DNA from: Caryophanales bacterium UBA743
GTDB taxonomy: Bacteria; Bacillota_I; Bacilli_A; RFN20; CAG-826
Length of the DNA: 64,000 nucleotides
Reading direction: 5' to 3'
Assembly: GCA_002297365.1 (NCBI GenBank)
Contig: DBKT01000004.1
Span: forward strand, 62,001 to 126,000
Within the stretch, counting starts at the first letter, position 1. The number at the start of each line of letters is the position of its first letter. Position numbers and translations under genes: made by a program. The notes beneath the pieces are model-generated. The model had not been told where the DNA came from. It did no database searches and was given only the letters and a program-made list of their open reading frames with translations. Below are positions 1-7,100 of the stretch, in pieces.

Positions 1-1515
1 GACATCCATCACGGTTGTTAACATTGGCTGGGCAAGAAGAGCCGGATCTTTTTTAATGGCCGCAGCTCCCATGCAAAGGCAGGTTCCGATAAGTTTGGAA
101 AAAACAATCGCGAAGAACATCGTGATAGAAACAAGAGCGCTAAAGGTGAAAGCGTGAGCCGCAAAGGCCAGAGCATACTCTCCCGTAAAGACGCTGCCAT
201 TCCAAATATGATAGTTTGTAAAGTTGTAAGAGTGGCCAGGATCGTTGACTTCGCCCAAAGAAACGATGCCGGTGTATTGCTCAAAACTTACCCATAAGAA
301 ACAGAAAACGGAAACAAAGGAGGCAACGATTAAAGCGCTCCTGAATTCCTTCCAAAGAATTCTTAGGGTGTCTTTTGGCCCGAATTCATCGGTAGCCAAA
401 CCCCGAATCATCAAACCGGTGGTCTGTCCGCCAGCATTGCCACCCGTGTCCATCAAAGTAGGAACGAAAGAAATCAAAATCGGCAAAGAAACGAAAATGG
501 TCTGGGCTTCCAAACGGTTTAAGACCATTGTTGTGAAAGTTCCTAAAACAAGCAATGCGATAATCCAAGGGATGCATTTCTTCGCGCTTTCCCAAACGGT
601 GGATTGCGTATAGGTTTTTTCAGAAGGGACGACATTCGTCATGTGAGCGATATCCTCATTCGATTCCTGAGTGATAACATCCATCGCATCGTCGACGGTG
701 ACGATGCCGAGCAAACAGTCGTCTTCATTTAAAACGGCCAAAGCGTTTAAGTCGTATTTCCGGAACATGTTTGCAACATCCTCTCTATCCGTATTCACGT
801 GACAGAATGGGGCGTCTTTATTCATGATATCCGAAAGTAGCTGATCTGGTTTCGACCAAATCAAGTCATCCAAGTCGACCGTGCCAACGAACTTTCTTTT
901 TTCGTTTTTAACAAAGATGGTATAAACGGTTTCGGCTTCACGGCCTCTTTTGCGGATGTGATCTATGGCTTTTTGCACCGTCCAACCTTCTTTTAATTCG
1001 ATGAATTCGGTGGTCATGATTGCGCCAGCCGTATCCTCTTTATATTTCAATAATTGGTTGATGTCCTGACGCATCTCAGGATCGGCGGCAGCGAGAACCT
1101 TTTTCGCTAGGTTTGCAGGCATATCTCCAACCGTATCAGCCAAATCGTCCGCATACTGCTTATTGATTAATTCGACGAGTTCCTTGTTGGTCATGGCTTG
1201 AACAAGGGATTCTTTCATGTCTTGCGACAATTCGTCATACAAGGATGCGTTTTGCTCCGATTTGGTGTCACGGAATAAGGTAATGACATCTTTGATATCC
1301 AAATTCTCACAGGCTTTCGCGATATCCGCATCTGGAATGGTATCGAAAATGCGTTTTAATTCTTGTATGTTGTGACTACGGATGGCTTTTAATAAAAGAT
1401 CGCTGTCAAAAGAAGCTTCCGTAATATCTTCGGAGGTGATTTCATCCAAAGGGACATCGATCTTTTCGATGTCGTTGTTGCTTATCTCATTCTCATCTTT
1501 CTTCTCTTCTTCCAT
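1..1515 (-). CDS. mgtE: MgtE-family magnesium transporter, C-terminus cut by window edge
   Basis: The reading frame starts at the ATG at 1515 behind an AGGAGGAAAGG ribosome site and runs off the left edge, leaving about 505 residues. The visible order is a charged N-terminal helical MgtE_N domain (about residues 25-155), a pair of CBS domains (about 160-290, with MTTEF and DDCLLGIVTVDDAMDVI), and then membrane helices from about residue 310. The SLC41/MgtE signature DTGGNAGGQTTG lies at about residues 350-361. MgtE is a homodimeric, Mg2+-gated cation channel/transporter in the cytoplasmic membrane. The CBS and N domains sense cytosolic Mg2+ and close the pore. No large leader resembling an M-box riboswitch is visible upstream. 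The gene is divergent from pduL. Confidence 0.95.
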   Translation of the reverse strand, partial: MEEEKKDENEISNNDIEKIDVPLDEITSEDITEASFDSDLLLKAIRSHNIQELKRIFDTIPDADIAKACENLDIKDVITLFRDTKSEQNASLYDELSQDMKESLVQAMTNKELVELINKQYADDLADTVGDMPANLAKKVLAAADPEMRQDINQLLKYKEDTAGAIMTTEFIELKEGWTVQKAIDHIRKRGREAETVYTIFVKNEKRKFVGTVDLDDLIWSKPDQLLSDIMNKDAPFCHVNTDREDVANMFRKYDLNALAVLNEDDCLLGIVTVDDAMDVITQESNEDIAHMTNVVPSEKTYTQSTVWESAKKCIPWIIALLVLGTFTTMVLNRLEAQTIFVSLPILISFVPTLMDTGGNAGGQTTGLMIRGLATDEFGPKDTLRILWKEFRSALIVASFVSVFCFLWVSFEQYTGIVSLGEVNDPGHSYNFTNYHIWNGSVFTGEYALAFAAHAFTFSALVSITMFFAIVFSKLIGTCLCMGAAAIKKDPALLAQPMLTTVMDV

Positions 1516-1608
1516 AGGCCTTTCCTCCTGCTAGACCTAGTGTAGGCTTTTTCTTAAAAATAGAGAACAAAAAAATGAAAATGAAGAGCAACCTTTTTAT
1601 TGCTGCAC

Positions 1609-1614
1609 TATAAT
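1609..1614 (+). promoter_or_regulatory. -10 box for the pduL transcription unit
   Basis: A perfect TATAAT lies about 27 bases before the pduL start and ahead of a GAGAGGAG ribosome site. No good -35 match is visible at the usual spacing. Confidence 0.55.
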
Positions 1615-1640
1615 ATGGAAGACATGAGAGGAGTATTTAA

Positions 1641-2246
1641 ATGTCTGAATTAAAATTCATTGTTGAAACAAGCGCCCGCCACGTTCACCTTACCCAAGAG
1701 GCGGTTGAAATTCTTTTTGGCAAGGGACATGTGCTGACCCCACGCAAATTCCTTTCTCAACCCGGGCAGTTTGCGTCTACTGATAAAGTCCAGGTCATTG
1801 GCTATAACAAGAAGGATCCAAACGGAGTTCGCCCAAGCGCGATGTTCTCTATTCTTGGACCAGTGCGCAAAGCCAATCAAGTTGAAGTGTCTTTTACCGA
1901 TGCCCGTAATCTTGGCTTGAGCGCCCCTGTACGTGAATCTGGCGATATTGCCGGATCCGGGAAGTGCACCATCAAAGGACCTGAAGGCGAAATTGAGCTC
2001 CAAGAAGGGGTCATTGTCGCTAAACGTCACATCCATATGACACCAAAAGATGCGGAAGATTTCGGTGTTAGCAATGGGCAAATCGTTTCCGTCCGTATCG
2101 ATGGCACAGGTCGCTCAACGATTTATGGCGATGTCGTTATCCGTGTTTCCGAAAAGTTCTCTTTAGCTATGCATATCGATACCGATGAATGCAACGCTGC
2201 CGCTGCTTTTGGAACTGTTTACGGAACGATTGTCGATAAAAAATAA
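1641..2246 (+). CDS. pduL: PduL-type phosphate acyltransferase
   Basis: This 201-residue protein has the tandem PduL architecture. An N-terminal ARHVHLT motif (about residues 12-18) and a second RHIHMTPKDA motif (about 129-138) supply the histidines of the two-metal site. The C-terminal half carries MHIDTDECNAAA. PduL proteins interconvert acyl-CoA and acyl-phosphate using inorganic phosphate, and serve propanediol or acetate metabolism. There is no N-terminal encapsulation peptide and no microcompartment shell gene nearby, so this is most likely the free cytosolic form working as a phosphotransacetylase (inference). It is followed one base later by the TSCPD gene, so the two are probably co-transcribed. 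Confidence 0.93.
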   Translation: MSELKFIVETSARHVHLTQEAVEILFGKGHVLTPRKFLSQPGQFASTDKVQVIGYNKKDPNGVRPSAMFSILGPVRKANQVEVSFTDARNLGLSAPVRESGDIAGSGKCTIKGPEGEIELQEGVIVAKRHIHMTPKDAEDFGVSNGQIVSVRIDGTGRSTIYGDVVIRVSEKFSLAMHIDTDECNAAAAFGTVYGTIVDKK

Positions 2247-2247
2247 C

Positions 2248-2523
2248 ATGGCCGTCTCTTCTTTTACCTACATCCCGAAGAACGTTTGCTCGAGGCAATT
2301 TGTATTCACTTTTGATGGGGATACGATCCTTTCTTTGAAAATCACCCGTGGATGTCCAGGCAATACGCAAGGCATCTCTAGGTTAATCGAAGGAAGAAAG
2401 ATAGACGAAGTAATTCCCTTATTAAAAGGAATCGTATGTCCCTCTACAAGGGAGGCGAAAACTTCCTGCCCCGACCAAATAGCAGAGGCTTTAATGGCTT
2501 ATAAAGCGCAAAGAAATGGCTAA
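2248..2523 (+). CDS. TSCPD-domain protein (TIGR03905 type)
   Basis: The protein has 91 residues if started at the ATG at 2248. A longer frame beginning at 2185 overlaps pduL and would add a meaningless leader. The sequence ends in the diagnostic KTSCPDQIAEAL motif and contains the CSRQF and GCPGN segments of the TIGR03905/TSCPD family. TSCPD modules also occur at the C-terminus of class II ribonucleotide reductases and bind metal through cysteines. The stand-alone proteins have no firmly assigned function. The start lies one base after the pduL stop and the end overlaps the next gene by 8 bases, indicating translational coupling. Confidence 0.85.
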   Translation: MAVSSFTYIPKNVCSRQFVFTFDGDTILSLKITRGCPGNTQGISRLIEGRKIDEVIPLLKGIVCPSTREAKTSCPDQIAEALMAYKAQRNG

Positions 2524-3031
2524 GATACTGGTTTTAAACGGTTCTCCTCATTTGAAAAGCAATACTTCCGCAATGGTTGATTCCTTTCTTGCTGGGGCTA
2601 AGAAAGCTTCGAATGAAGTCATTGTTTACAATGTTGCATTCATGAATGTTCATGATAGCATCGGGGAAGAAAGCGGACTAATTCACGATGATATGGCTCA
2701 GATTGAGAAATCCCTTTTATCTTCGGATTATGTCGTTCTTGCCTCACCACTTTATTTCTTTTCTTTCAGCGGCTATCTAAAAAACGTGATTGACCGTTTT
2801 GCTTCTATTAAAGACATCGGAAACAAAAAGCTTTTCGTTTTCATTTCCATGGGTTCGGATAATAAGGAATCTTTGAAGCCGGTAGAAGAGCAATCGAAAC
2901 TCATTGCCAGCCATCTAAAATGGTCGTTTGAAGGTTTCTCCTATCTTTCTTCTTGCAAGAATGAAGAGGATTATAAGAATCATTTCGGAGAGCTGGAAAA
3001 GCCTTTCCAAATGGGTTTGTCGATCCATTAG
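2516..3031 (+). CDS. Flavodoxin-fold NAD(P)H-dependent FMN reductase-like protein
   Basis: This 171-residue protein opens with KILVLNGSPHLKSNT, the phosphate-binding loop of the NADPH-dependent FMN reductase / flavodoxin-like fold. SPLYFFSFSGYLKNVIDR follows at about residue 80, which is the loop that packs on the flavin ring. Such proteins bind FMN and reduce flavins, quinones or iron chelates with NAD(P)H in the cytosol. The substrate cannot be told from the sequence. The start overlaps the end of the TSCPD gene by 8 bases, so it closes a three-gene operon that ends at the terminator at 3037. Confidence 0.85.
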   Translation: MAKILVLNGSPHLKSNTSAMVDSFLAGAKKASNEVIVYNVAFMNVHDSIGEESGLIHDDMAQIEKSLLSSDYVVLASPLYFFSFSGYLKNVIDRFASIKDIGNKKLFVFISMGSDNKESLKPVEEQSKLIASHLKWSFEGFSYLSSCKNEEDYKNHFGELEKPFQMGLSIH

Positions 3032-3036
3032 CGAAT

Positions 3037-3060
3037 AACGCTCCGTAAGGGGCGTTTTTT
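3037..3060 (+). terminator. Intrinsic terminator after the pduL operon
   Basis: AACGCTCC and GGGGCGTT form a stem around a GTAA loop, followed directly by a run of T residues. It separates the pduL operon from the metK leader. Confidence 0.85.
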
Positions 3061-3279
3061 CTTGCAAGAAGCAGGATATTTCCCTAGAATATATCCACGA
3101 CGAAAGTCGAGTATCCAGAAGCGGTTACCAAGAACTGAAAAAAACCGCTAGCAACTCCAATCTAAATCGATGGTAAGTGCTTGTTCTTAGAGGGATCCAC
3201 ACGCCCTAGCGATGCTCGAGGCAAGGTAAATTCCCTTCCACTGCGTGTGGAAGGTTTTTCGTTCTTAGAAGGAGAATTT
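3061..3279 (+). ncRNA. metK leader: SAM-I/SAM-IV-clan riboswitch with intrinsic terminator
   Basis: This untranslated leader precedes metK. I can pair a P2-like stem (3120-3126 with 3143-3149) whose loop AAGAAC (3130-3135) is complementary to GTTCTT (3183-3188), giving a 6-bp pseudoknot. Between them lie AGCAAC (3150-3155), a small P3-like stem (3157-3162 with 3169-3173) and TAAGTGCTT. This order, P2 with loop pseudoknot, GCAAC, P3 and AAGTGCT, matches the SAM-I-clan core (GCAACC and AAGGTGCTAA in S-box RNAs). A terminator sits at 3234-3259. TCCACACGC (3196-3204) can pair with GCGTGTGGA (3243-3251), which is an antiterminator. Two extra 5' hairpins (3074-3096 and a GAAA-loop stem at 3099-3110) are visible. 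The standard S-box P2 kink-turn and P4 are not, so it may be a variant. Confidence 0.72.
3234..3259 (+). terminator. Regulatory terminator inside the metK leader
   Basis: CCTTCCAC (3234-3241) and GTGGAAGG (3247-3254) form an 8-bp stem followed by five T residues, only 20 bases before the metK start. Its 3' arm is shared with the alternative pairing to 3196-3204, which is the signature of transcription attenuation. Confidence 0.85.
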
Positions 3280-4449
3280 ATGCAAAAAGTCTTATTTACC
3301 TCAGAATCCGTTTCCGAAGGCCATCCGGATAAAGTTTGCGACAAAATCGCCGATTCTATCCTTGATGAATGCCTCCGTTTAGATCCCTATGCCCATGTTG
3401 CTTGCGAAGTTTTTGCGACTACCGAATATATTGTCATTGGTGGCGAAATCACCGTTCAGGGCCATGTTGACTACGAAGGAATCGCAAGAAAAGTTCTTCG
3501 TGAAATTGGCTATGTTTCTCCTGAGATCGGCATCGGTGCCGATACTTGTGAAATCGTCGTCAAAGTGAAAGAGCAATCCCCTGACATCAATCGGGGAATT
3601 GAACGTCAAAACGAATTGGAAATGGGCGCTGGGGACCAAGGGATCATGTTTGGCTATGCCACAAATGAATCCGCCGGCTATATGCCTTTGCCCATTTCCA
3701 TCGCGCACAAGCTTGTTAGAAGGGCAACCATTTTAAGGAAAAACGGTGAATTCAAGCACGCTAGGCCCGATATGAAGTCGCAAGTCACCATTGATTACAC
3801 CGATCCAAAACATCCTAAAATTGACAATATTTTGATGTCCATTCAGCATGATGAGGAAACGGATTTAAATGAATTCAAAAAATACGTCCATGAAAACATC
3901 ATGATTCCGGTTGCGAAGTCCTTTGGAATGAACGTTGACTTTTCTTATTTGGTGAATCCAACAGGCCGTTTCTGCATCGGCGGTCCTAAAGGAGATACAG
4001 GATTAACGGGAAGAAAACTTATCGTCGATACCTATGGCGGCTCGGCAAGACATGGCGGGGGCGCTTTTTCTGGGAAAGATCCCTCTAAAGTTGATCGCTC
4101 CGCTTCCTATTACGCAAGATATATCGCAAAGAATCTCGTTGCCGCTGGGGCAGCTGACCGTTTAGAAGTCCAGCTTTCCTATGCTATTGGCGTTGCAAGA
4201 CCTTTATCCGTTGGCATCAATACTTTTGGCACAAAACATTACTCAGACGATTTGATTCTCGAAGCCATCGACAAATTCTTTGATGCCAGACCAGGTGCCA
4301 TAATTGAAGCCTTCTCGCTAAGAAAGCCTTCATTCAAATACGCTGACACAACCAACTATGGCGCTTTTGGTAGGCCAGACCTTTCTCTTCCTTGGGAAAA
4401 GCTGGATAAAGTAGATGAATTGAAAGCTTTCTTTAAAAAACACGCTTAA
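3280..4449 (+). CDS. metK: S-adenosylmethionine synthetase
   Basis: MetK makes SAM from methionine and ATP in the cytosol, as a tetramer. The 389-residue protein starts at the ATG at 3280 behind AGAAGGAGAATTT. A longer frame from 3181 would run through the leader terminator and is rejected. Hallmarks are TSESVSEGHPDKVCD near the N-terminus, the ATP-binding GAGDQGIMFGYA (about residues 115-126) and the P-loop-like GGGAFSGKDPSKVDRSA (about 254-270). Length and order are standard for the family. It appears to be a monocistronic unit controlled by the upstream SAM-responsive leader and closed by the terminator at 4471. Confidence 0.98.
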   Translation: MQKVLFTSESVSEGHPDKVCDKIADSILDECLRLDPYAHVACEVFATTEYIVIGGEITVQGHVDYEGIARKVLREIGYVSPEIGIGADTCEIVVKVKEQSPDINRGIERQNELEMGAGDQGIMFGYATNESAGYMPLPISIAHKLVRRATILRKNGEFKHARPDMKSQVTIDYTDPKHPKIDNILMSIQHDEETDLNEFKKYVHENIMIPVAKSFGMNVDFSYLVNPTGRFCIGGPKGDTGLTGRKLIVDTYGGSARHGGGAFSGKDPSKVDRSASYYARYIAKNLVAAGAADRLEVQLSYAIGVARPLSVGINTFGTKHYSDDLILEAIDKFFDARPGAIIEAFSLRKPSFKYADTTNYGAFGRPDLSLPWEKLDKVDELKAFFKKHA

Positions 4450-4470
4450 ACCCCCTTTTAACGTCCCTCT

Positions 4471-4503
4471 CCCCGTCTTTCGTTATGAAAGATGGGGTTT
4501 TTA
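4471..4503 (+). terminator. Intrinsic terminator after metK
   Basis: CCCCGTCTTTC and GAAAGATGGGG form a long stem (one G-T pair) followed by TTTTTATAA. Confidence 0.9.
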
Positions 4504-4511
4504 TAATCTTA

Positions 4512-4527
4512 ATGTAAGCGTTTACAA
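4512..4527 (+). promoter_or_regulatory. cre box (CcpA-type catabolite operator) upstream of hpf
   Basis: The 16 bases ATGTAAGCGTTTACAA match the cre consensus WTGNNARCGNWWWCAW at every position. The box lies about 118 bases upstream of hpf and about 75 bases upstream of its likely -10 (TATTAT at 4602-4607), a position that would suit activation or roadblock-free upstream control by a CcpA-like LacI-family regulator. No CcpA gene lies in the window. Confidence 0.7.
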
Positions 4528-4644
4528 ATTTACAATTACGAAATTTGATAGACGATATCGAAAGAAAAAATATCTATTATTTACTTTTTTCGTGCCTTCT
4601 TTATTATGTAGTTGTAAGGGATTTAAGTCCCGGGAGGTACATAT

Positions 4645-5208
4645 ATGAATGTTCAGATTGTCGGTAAAAACGTTTCGATTACCGACTCTATCCGCGCAAG
4701 CGTAGAAAAGAAGCTCGCTCGCATGGATAAGTATTTCGTCAAAGGAAATGACGATGTGCTTGCGAGAGTAGTCGTTGTCGCCTATAACGTAGGCGCGAAA
4801 GTGGAGATTACAATCTTCACTAAAGCGATGGATTTCCGCACTGAAGTAAGAGACAACGACCTTTATGCAGCCGTTGATTTAGCCATTGATAAATTAGAAG
4901 ATCAGATGCGTCGTTTAAAGACGAGAATGAATCGTGCCAAGGACGCAGGAAAAGGCTTAGGATTGGGTCGGTCAATCGCCTTTGAAAAACTCGAAGACGA
5001 GAAAGAGGAAGAGGAGAATGAGGAGGTTGTTAGAACCAAGTCAATCTACCTTGATCCAATGTCCCTTGATGATGCCATTACCAGAATGGATGCGTTAGGT
5101 CATACCTTCTTCGTTTATCTTGATTCCGATGACAATAAAATTGCTGTTGCTTACAAGAGAATGGATGGAGGATACGGCGTCATCGAAATTGAAAACGATT
5201 TAAAATAA
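4645..5208 (+). CDS. hpf: Ribosome hibernation promoting factor, long form
   Basis: This 187-residue protein matches long HPF/RaiA. The N-terminal ribosome-binding domain (about residues 1-95) has MNVQIVGKNVSITDSI and DLYAAVDLAIDKLEDQMRR. An acidic linker with EEEENEE follows at about 115-125. The C-terminal dimerisation domain (about 130-187) has KSIYLDPMSLDDAITRMD and LGHTFFVYLDSD. Long HPF sits in the 30S decoding channel and dimerises 70S ribosomes into inactive 100S particles in stationary phase. The start follows a CGGGAGGTAC ribosome site. The gene stands alone between a cre box and a terminator, suggesting control by carbon supply. Confidence 0.96.
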   Translation: MNVQIVGKNVSITDSIRASVEKKLARMDKYFVKGNDDVLARVVVVAYNVGAKVEITIFTKAMDFRTEVRDNDLYAAVDLAIDKLEDQMRRLKTRMNRAKDAGKGLGLGRSIAFEKLEDEKEEEENEEVVRTKSIYLDPMSLDDAITRMDALGHTFFVYLDSDDNKIAVAYKRMDGGYGVIEIENDLK

Positions 5209-5234
5209 CGTTCAATCAATTATTAAAAAAGATT

Positions 5235-5262
5235 AGAGTTCTTCGGAACTCTTTTCTTTTTA
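5235..5262 (+). terminator. Intrinsic terminator after hpf
   Basis: AGAGTTC, a TTCG tetraloop and GAACTCT are followed by TTTCTTTTT, a classic strong terminator. Confidence 0.92.
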
Positions 5263-5294
5263 TCTATAAAGTATTAACCAACAAAACAATTATG

Positions 5295-5323
5295 TTGCCT
5301 AATACATTCTTCGGGGTTAAAAT
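5295..5323 (+). promoter_or_regulatory. Promoter giving a leaderless mRNA
   Basis: TTGCCT (5295-5300), a 17-bp spacer and TAAAAT (5318-5323) are followed by the ATG only 6 bases later. Transcription would start at or beside the start codon. No Shine-Dalgarno sequence can fit on the mRNA. Confidence 0.7.
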
Positions 5324-5329
5324 AAGGCT

Positions 5330-5653
5330 ATGAAAAAAACGCTAACAAGAAAAAGAATCAACGGACACGATTATTATTACCTTTCTTATAGAAAAGGAGA
5401 AAAAGTGGTAAGCCAATACCTTGGTTCTTCTTCGTCAACCAAATATAAAAAATACCTCTATTTGCTGACCCACAAAGCCTCGAAATATGGGTTCGATAAA
5501 GTTCGTCAAAATAACTTTAAAAAAGGCATCCCCATTGCCTACGTTGAGGATGGTTATTTGGTTTACGAATTTAAGAACGGGGCTAAACAATATTGGAACT
5601 CCAAAATGCAAATTGTTAAGGTGATTCGCCATGGAAGAAAATCAGAATTGTAA
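5330..5653 (+). CDS. Unknown small basic protein, candidate antitoxin partner of the next gene
   Basis: I do not recognise this 107-residue protein. It is Lys/Tyr-rich and basic. Its N-terminal half (NGHDYYYLSYRKGEKVVSQY) has the look of a short beta-hairpin that reads nucleic acid or protein. Its C-terminal third has GIPIAYVEDGYLVYEFKNGA, a phrasing seen in small antitoxin-like proteins. There is no signal peptide or membrane segment. It overlaps the zeta-toxin-like gene by 23 bases and shares its promoter, the arrangement expected of an antitoxin-toxin pair. That role is inference from context only. The mRNA is probably leaderless. Confidence 0.6.
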   Translation: MKKTLTRKRINGHDYYYLSYRKGEKVVSQYLGSSSSTKYKKYLYLLTHKASKYGFDKVRQNNFKKGIPIAYVEDGYLVYEFKNGAKQYWNSKMQIVKVIRHGRKSEL

Positions 5654-6140
5654 AGAGCTTATATTGGTTTGCGGCGTGGATGGTAGCGGACGTTCTACCT
5701 TTGCCCAATGCTTCAAAAATTCCTTCATGCAGTCTTTGCCGATTGAACCCCTCTACCAAGGTCTATTGGGAGGATCTTCCTTTGTGGCAACCTCGAGCCT
5801 TATCGATCCAAAACATATCGAGTACATCAAGAGAGCTCATTTGATGGGGTATAAGATCACCGTCTACTATCTTTTCGCTGGGAAGCTCCTTTCTATTGCC
5901 AGGAATCGTTTCCGCCTTCTAGCCGATGGTCACTCTTTCGATGAACAAGAATTTAAGAAAACCTATGAATCCTCTTACAAAGGCCTTCTTGAAATTTATG
6001 AATATATTGACTTGGTTTTCTTTATCAGGAATCAGAAAGAGTTTGAGTTCCTTGTTGCTTATTCGAATAGTGAGACCGATTTTGATGAATTTAAAGAAGG
6101 GGTTAAAAAAACCAAAACTTTCGTTGACCGAATTAAATGA
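5631..6140 (+). CDS. Zeta-toxin-like P-loop protein with altered Walker A
   Basis: This 169-residue protein carries a P-loop (LVCGVDGSGRSTFA, about residues 12-25). The later zeta-family pattern is also there: a TSSL segment (about 54-57), then AHLMGYKITVYYLF (about 69-82), then RFRLLADGHSFDEQEFKKTYESS, comparable to the GGHxIPEExIxxRY stretch of zeta kinases, and a D-LVFFIRN strand. Zeta toxins phosphorylate UDP-GlcNAc sugars and are neutralised by a small partner. Here the P-loop lysine is arginine (GSGRST) and the usual ETT/ETL is AT. Activity is therefore uncertain and the protein may be a regulator or a decayed kinase. It is translationally coupled to the preceding small gene. Confidence 0.6.
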   Translation: MEENQNCKELILVCGVDGSGRSTFAQCFKNSFMQSLPIEPLYQGLLGGSSFVATSSLIDPKHIEYIKRAHLMGYKITVYYLFAGKLLSIARNRFRLLADGHSFDEQEFKKTYESSYKGLLEIYEYIDLVFFIRNQKEFEFLVAYSNSETDFDEFKEGVKKTKTFVDRIK

Positions 6141-6188
6141 TGGTTTTTGCATTGCATAGAAAAATTATCCATTTCCATTTCGTTGTAT

Positions 6189-6194
6189 TAAAAT
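6189..6194 (+). promoter_or_regulatory. -10 box placed for a leaderless HAD mRNA
   Basis: TAAAAT ends 7 bases before the ATG at 6202 and the intervening bases are A/T only, with no ribosome site. I see no convincing -35. Confidence 0.5.
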
Positions 6195-6201
6195 ATTTTT
6201 T

Positions 6202-7074
6202 ATGGTTTCACCAGAAGTAATCGCAACAGACCTTGACGGAACGCTTTTCTACCCGAAAAGAAAAAAAGGTCTCATCCCTGCGAAATCTATTAATTTTCTC
6301 AGACACTACATTAATGATGGCGGACGCTTGCTAATCGTGAGTGGAAGAAGCCATTATTTCGCTGATAAAGTGCGCGAAGTTTTAGGCTGCCCGGTAGATG
6401 TGGTGGGCTGCAATGGTTCTTTTGTTGAATCTAACGGGAAAATCATCAAAGAATCGTTCTTTGAATCCGAAAATCTTAAAAAAGCCCTTACCGAAATTCG
6501 TAGAGAGCAACGCCTGATGTTTATTTCGCTTTTCTGCAAAGATTATAACTTTGTCGTGGATATCTCCATGTTGAATCTCTTCCCTCGGATCGGCTATCGC
6601 CTTTATGAGCTTTCTCAAGGCGCATATAGAGAAAAGGCGACAAAAAGCGAAAAAATCTTTTATGAGCAGTTGGAAAAAGGCCAGGTGTATAAGGTTCTCC
6701 TCTTCATCGGGCCATCCAAAAAATCAATCCGTCGATCCGAAGAATTAACCAACTTGTTGGCTCTTCGTTACCCCGATATGGAATTCGCTTTCAGCAATCA
6801 AGTGATTGAAATCACCCCGAAAGGGTGTACAAAATCCTCCGGGATATCTTTTTATCTTGATTACAACCACTTTTCTAACGATAATGTTATAGTCATTGGC
6901 GACTCTGGAAATGATATTTCCATGTTTAAAGCTTACCATGATCAAAGCTATTGCATGTCACACGCTCCATTAAGCGTCCGTCAATATGCCAAAACTACCA
7001 TTAAGCATTTCTACGATTTGGAATCTTATATCTATCCATCGGCGGAGACAAAATCTTCCAAAGAAAAGAAATGA
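6202..7074 (+). CDS. HAD-IIB (Cof-type) phosphatase
   Basis: This 290-residue protein begins with VIATDLDGTLF, HAD motif I with both catalytic aspartates. Motif II is VSGR (about residue 50). The Cof-type C2 cap lies in the middle, and motif IV is GDSGNDISMFKAY near residue 232. Members dephosphorylate sugar phosphates, FMN or pyridoxal phosphate in the cytosol. The substrate is not predictable from the sequence. The start has no Shine-Dalgarno and sits just after a -10 box. The stop is 26 bases before the next gene, so the HAD gene may head a three-gene operon with the two unknown genes that follow. Confidence 0.9.
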   Translation: MVSPEVIATDLDGTLFYPKRKKGLIPAKSINFLRHYINDGGRLLIVSGRSHYFADKVREVLGCPVDVVGCNGSFVESNGKIIKESFFESENLKKALTEIRREQRLMFISLFCKDYNFVVDISMLNLFPRIGYRLYELSQGAYREKATKSEKIFYEQLEKGQVYKVLLFIGPSKKSIRRSEELTNLLALRYPDMEFAFSNQVIEITPKGCTKSSGISFYLDYNHFSNDNVIVIGDSGNDISMFKAYHDQSYCMSHAPLSVRQYAKTTIKHFYDLESYIYPSAETKSSKEKK

Positions 7075-7100
7075 ACATTTGAAGAAAGGATTTCACACTA

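Noticed and set aside
18..284. Minus-strand frame within mgtE and the other overlapping short frames there
   Set aside because: They are shadows of the MgtE frame, which is open to the window edge and carries the family motifs.
3181..3279. N-terminal extension of the metK frame
   Set aside because: It passes through a clear intrinsic terminator and riboswitch-like pairings. The ribosome site and conserved MetK N-terminus place the start at 3280.
3061..3279. T-box or SMK-box leader for metK
   Set aside because: There is no AGGGTGGNACCGCG T-box sequence, and regulation is by a terminator and not by pairing with the ribosome site as in SMK RNAs.
6138..7074. TGA read as tryptophan (mycoplasma code)
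   Set aside because: Genes end cleanly at TGA, for example at 6138-6140 and 7072-7074, and tryptophan is encoded by TGG throughout.
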